From positions 1 through 7,373 of the forward strand of contig WJJU01000049.1 of NCBI GenBank assembly GCA_014729595.1: a DNA stretch of 7,373 nt, read 5' to 3'. This document shows, in pieces, positions 6,242 through 7,373 of the stretch. Source of the stretch: Chitinivibrionales bacterium (GTDB taxonomy: Bacteria > Fibrobacterota > Chitinivibrionia > Chitinivibrionales > WJMI01). Position 1 is the first letter of the stretch. Each line of letters begins with the position of its first letter. A program made the position numbers and the translations under genes. A model generated the notes under the pieces. The model did not search any database and had not been told where the DNA came from. It was given only the letters and a program-made list of their open reading frames with translations.

Positions 6242-7373
6242 TGAACAACATCGCCGAAACGAAAGAAAATTCATTCCCACGTGATTTCATGCCGAGTCGC
6301 GCCACCATTCTGGGCGTTGCACGAAGCGGCATGGCGGCGGCAACCTTTCTGGACAACAACGGCTGCAAAGTCTTTTTAAGCGACTGCGGGGACGCGGGAA
6401 AAATCGAACTCATGCTTGCCGCCAACAAACTGGCCCACCTTCCTCACGAAGCGGGCGGGCACACGGAGCGCGCGCTTGACTGCGACGTCGTCATCCTCTC
6501 CCCCGGCGTTCCTTCGGACATACCGATTCTGAAACAAGCGCATCAACGCGGTATTCCGGTTTGGTCGGAGCTGGAATTGGGATTCCGCATGAGTTGTGCT
6601 CCGTGGTGTTCGATCACCGGCTCAACCGGTAAGAGTACGACCACCAGCCTTCTGGGCCGTATCATGGAAAGTGCAAACATAGAGCATGTGGTCGCCGGCA
6701 ACATTGGTCTTCCGGTCACGCGGGTGGCTCCCGCGATCAGCGCCGAAGGGTGGGTCGTTGCGGAAGTAAGCAGTTTTCAATTAGAGAATATCGATTTATT
6801 CCGCCCCCGCGTCGCGGCTGTTTTGAACCTGATGAAAAACCATCTTGACAGATATCCAAGCGAGAACGATTACTACAATGCCAAAAAAGCGATTATGAAG
6901 AACATGGCGGACAACGACACGATAGTGCTGAATGCGTGCGATCCGCTCTTGGCGGCATGGAGCCGCGATATCGACAAAAGGATACGCATCACTTACTTTG
7001 GCGCCAATGTGGCGGGAAATGAAAGCGTTTGGGTCGAAGATAATCGTCTGATGGCGCGGTTCGGCGATATCCGCGGTTCAATAGCCAATCTGTCGACTAT
7101 GAAACTTAAGGGAGAACACAATCGCTTGAACGCCGCCGCGGCCGCCGCCATGGCGTTAGCCGCGGGAATCAAGCCCGAAGCCGTTGGACGAGGGCTGTGC
7201 ACCTTCGCCGGTCTCCCCCACCGCCTGGAATGGGTACGGACAATCGACTCGATGGCGTTTTACAATGATTCAAAGGCAACAACGGCGGAATCCATTCGGT
7301 GCGCACTCGAGGCGTTCGACGCGAACGTTCACTTAATAGCCGGCGGACGTGACAAAGGGTGCGATTTTGAAGC
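6241..7373 (+). CDS. murD: UDP-N-acetylmuramoyl-L-alanine--D-glutamate ligase MurD, 3'-partial
   Basis: Adds D-glutamate to UDP-MurNAc-L-alanine with ATP in the cytoplasm, two steps before MurF. The frame stays open to the right edge; 377 residues are visible of a usual ~440-460. Motifs: Rossmann-like N-terminus ILGVARSGMAAA (23-34); SPGVPSDIPIL (107-117); SELELGFR; P-loop TGSTGKSTTT (126-135); AGNIGLP (152-158); EVSSFQLE (175-182); NLMKNHLDRY (196-205) with metal-binding His201; Lys215 in YYNAK at the carbamylated-lysine position; LKGEHNRLNAAAA (289-301); LPHRLEWV (325-332); FYNDSKATTAES (340-351). The last block and EVSSFQLE mark it as MurD rather than MurC. Odd: the P-loop has Thr where Asn is usual (GTNGK), and TPDH/TEDH is replaced by MKNH. 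The ATG at 6241 overlaps the murF stop by one base, giving a roughly 20-residue extension before the Rossmann strand. Confidence 0.95.
   Translation, partial: MNNIAETKENSFPRDFMPSRATILGVARSGMAAATFLDNNGCKVFLSDCGDAGKIELMLAANKLAHLPHEAGGHTERALDCDVVILSPGVPSDIPILKQAHQRGIPVWSELELGFRMSCAPWCSITGSTGKSTTTSLLGRIMESANIEHVVAGNIGLPVTRVAPAISAEGWVVAEVSSFQLENIDLFRPRVAAVLNLMKNHLDRYPSENDYYNAKKAIMKNMADNDTIVLNACDPLLAAWSRDIDKRIRITYFGANVAGNESVWVEDNRLMARFGDIRGSIANLSTMKLKGEHNRLNAAAAAAMALAAGIKPEAVGRGLCTFAGLPHRLEWVRTIDSMAFYNDSKATTAESIRCALEAFDANVHLIAGGRDKGCDFE

Noticed and set aside
7129..7160. GCC/GCG-rich run in murD, and a similar one in murE near 4290-4315
   Set aside because: It encodes the Ala-rich helix after the conserved HN..N motif of Mur ligases; this is normal protein sequence, not a DNA repeat element.

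Overview
The window is a stretch of a dcw (division and cell wall) cluster. All genes are on the + strand and are packed as one operon: rsmH (mraW, 5' end cut off by the window) - ftsL - ftsI (PBP with C-terminal PASTA domains) - a small unrecognised gene - murE - murF - murD (3' end cut off by the window). I recognised six of the seven genes from conserved motifs. There are no RNA genes, mobile elements, CRISPR arrays or long repeats, and no stretch longer than about 17 bases lies between genes. I see no internal promoter or terminator, so transcription probably starts upstream of the window and runs out past its end.

Organism: a bacterium with diderm-type, meso-diaminopimelate peptidoglycan is suggested by the DNPR motif of MurE. 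The base composition is moderately GC-rich by eye. RsmH has a degenerate form of the usual HPATR motif just before FQALRI; from memory this resembles the Bacteroidetes/FCB-type proteins. FtsI carries two PASTA repeats, which proteobacteria such as E. coli lack. My best guess is an uncultured lineage near the FCB superphylum (for example Zixibacteria-like), but this is inference and not a firm placement.

Layout and logic: RsmH methylates 16S rRNA. FtsL and FtsI belong to the septal division complex, FtsL as scaffold and FtsI as the transpeptidase that crosslinks septal peptidoglycan. MurD, MurE and MurF are homologous ATP-dependent ligases that add D-Glu, meso-DAP and D-Ala-D-Ala to UDP-MurNAc-peptides in the cytoplasm. 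Neighbouring genes overlap by 1, 4 or 8 bases (ATGA, GTGA, TGATG, TAATG junctions), which points to translational coupling. The only gap, 17 bases, lies before murE and holds its ribosome binding site.

Four things depart from the standard cluster: an unrecognised ~102-residue basic/helical protein between ftsI and murE; the absence of mraY between murF and murD; an FtsI whose N-terminal non-catalytic region is about 55 residues shorter than in E. coli FtsI, without loss of frame; and a MurD with changes in two normally conserved motifs. The rest of the window is ordinary. I found no evidence of a wholly new system; the small gene is the best candidate for something undescribed.
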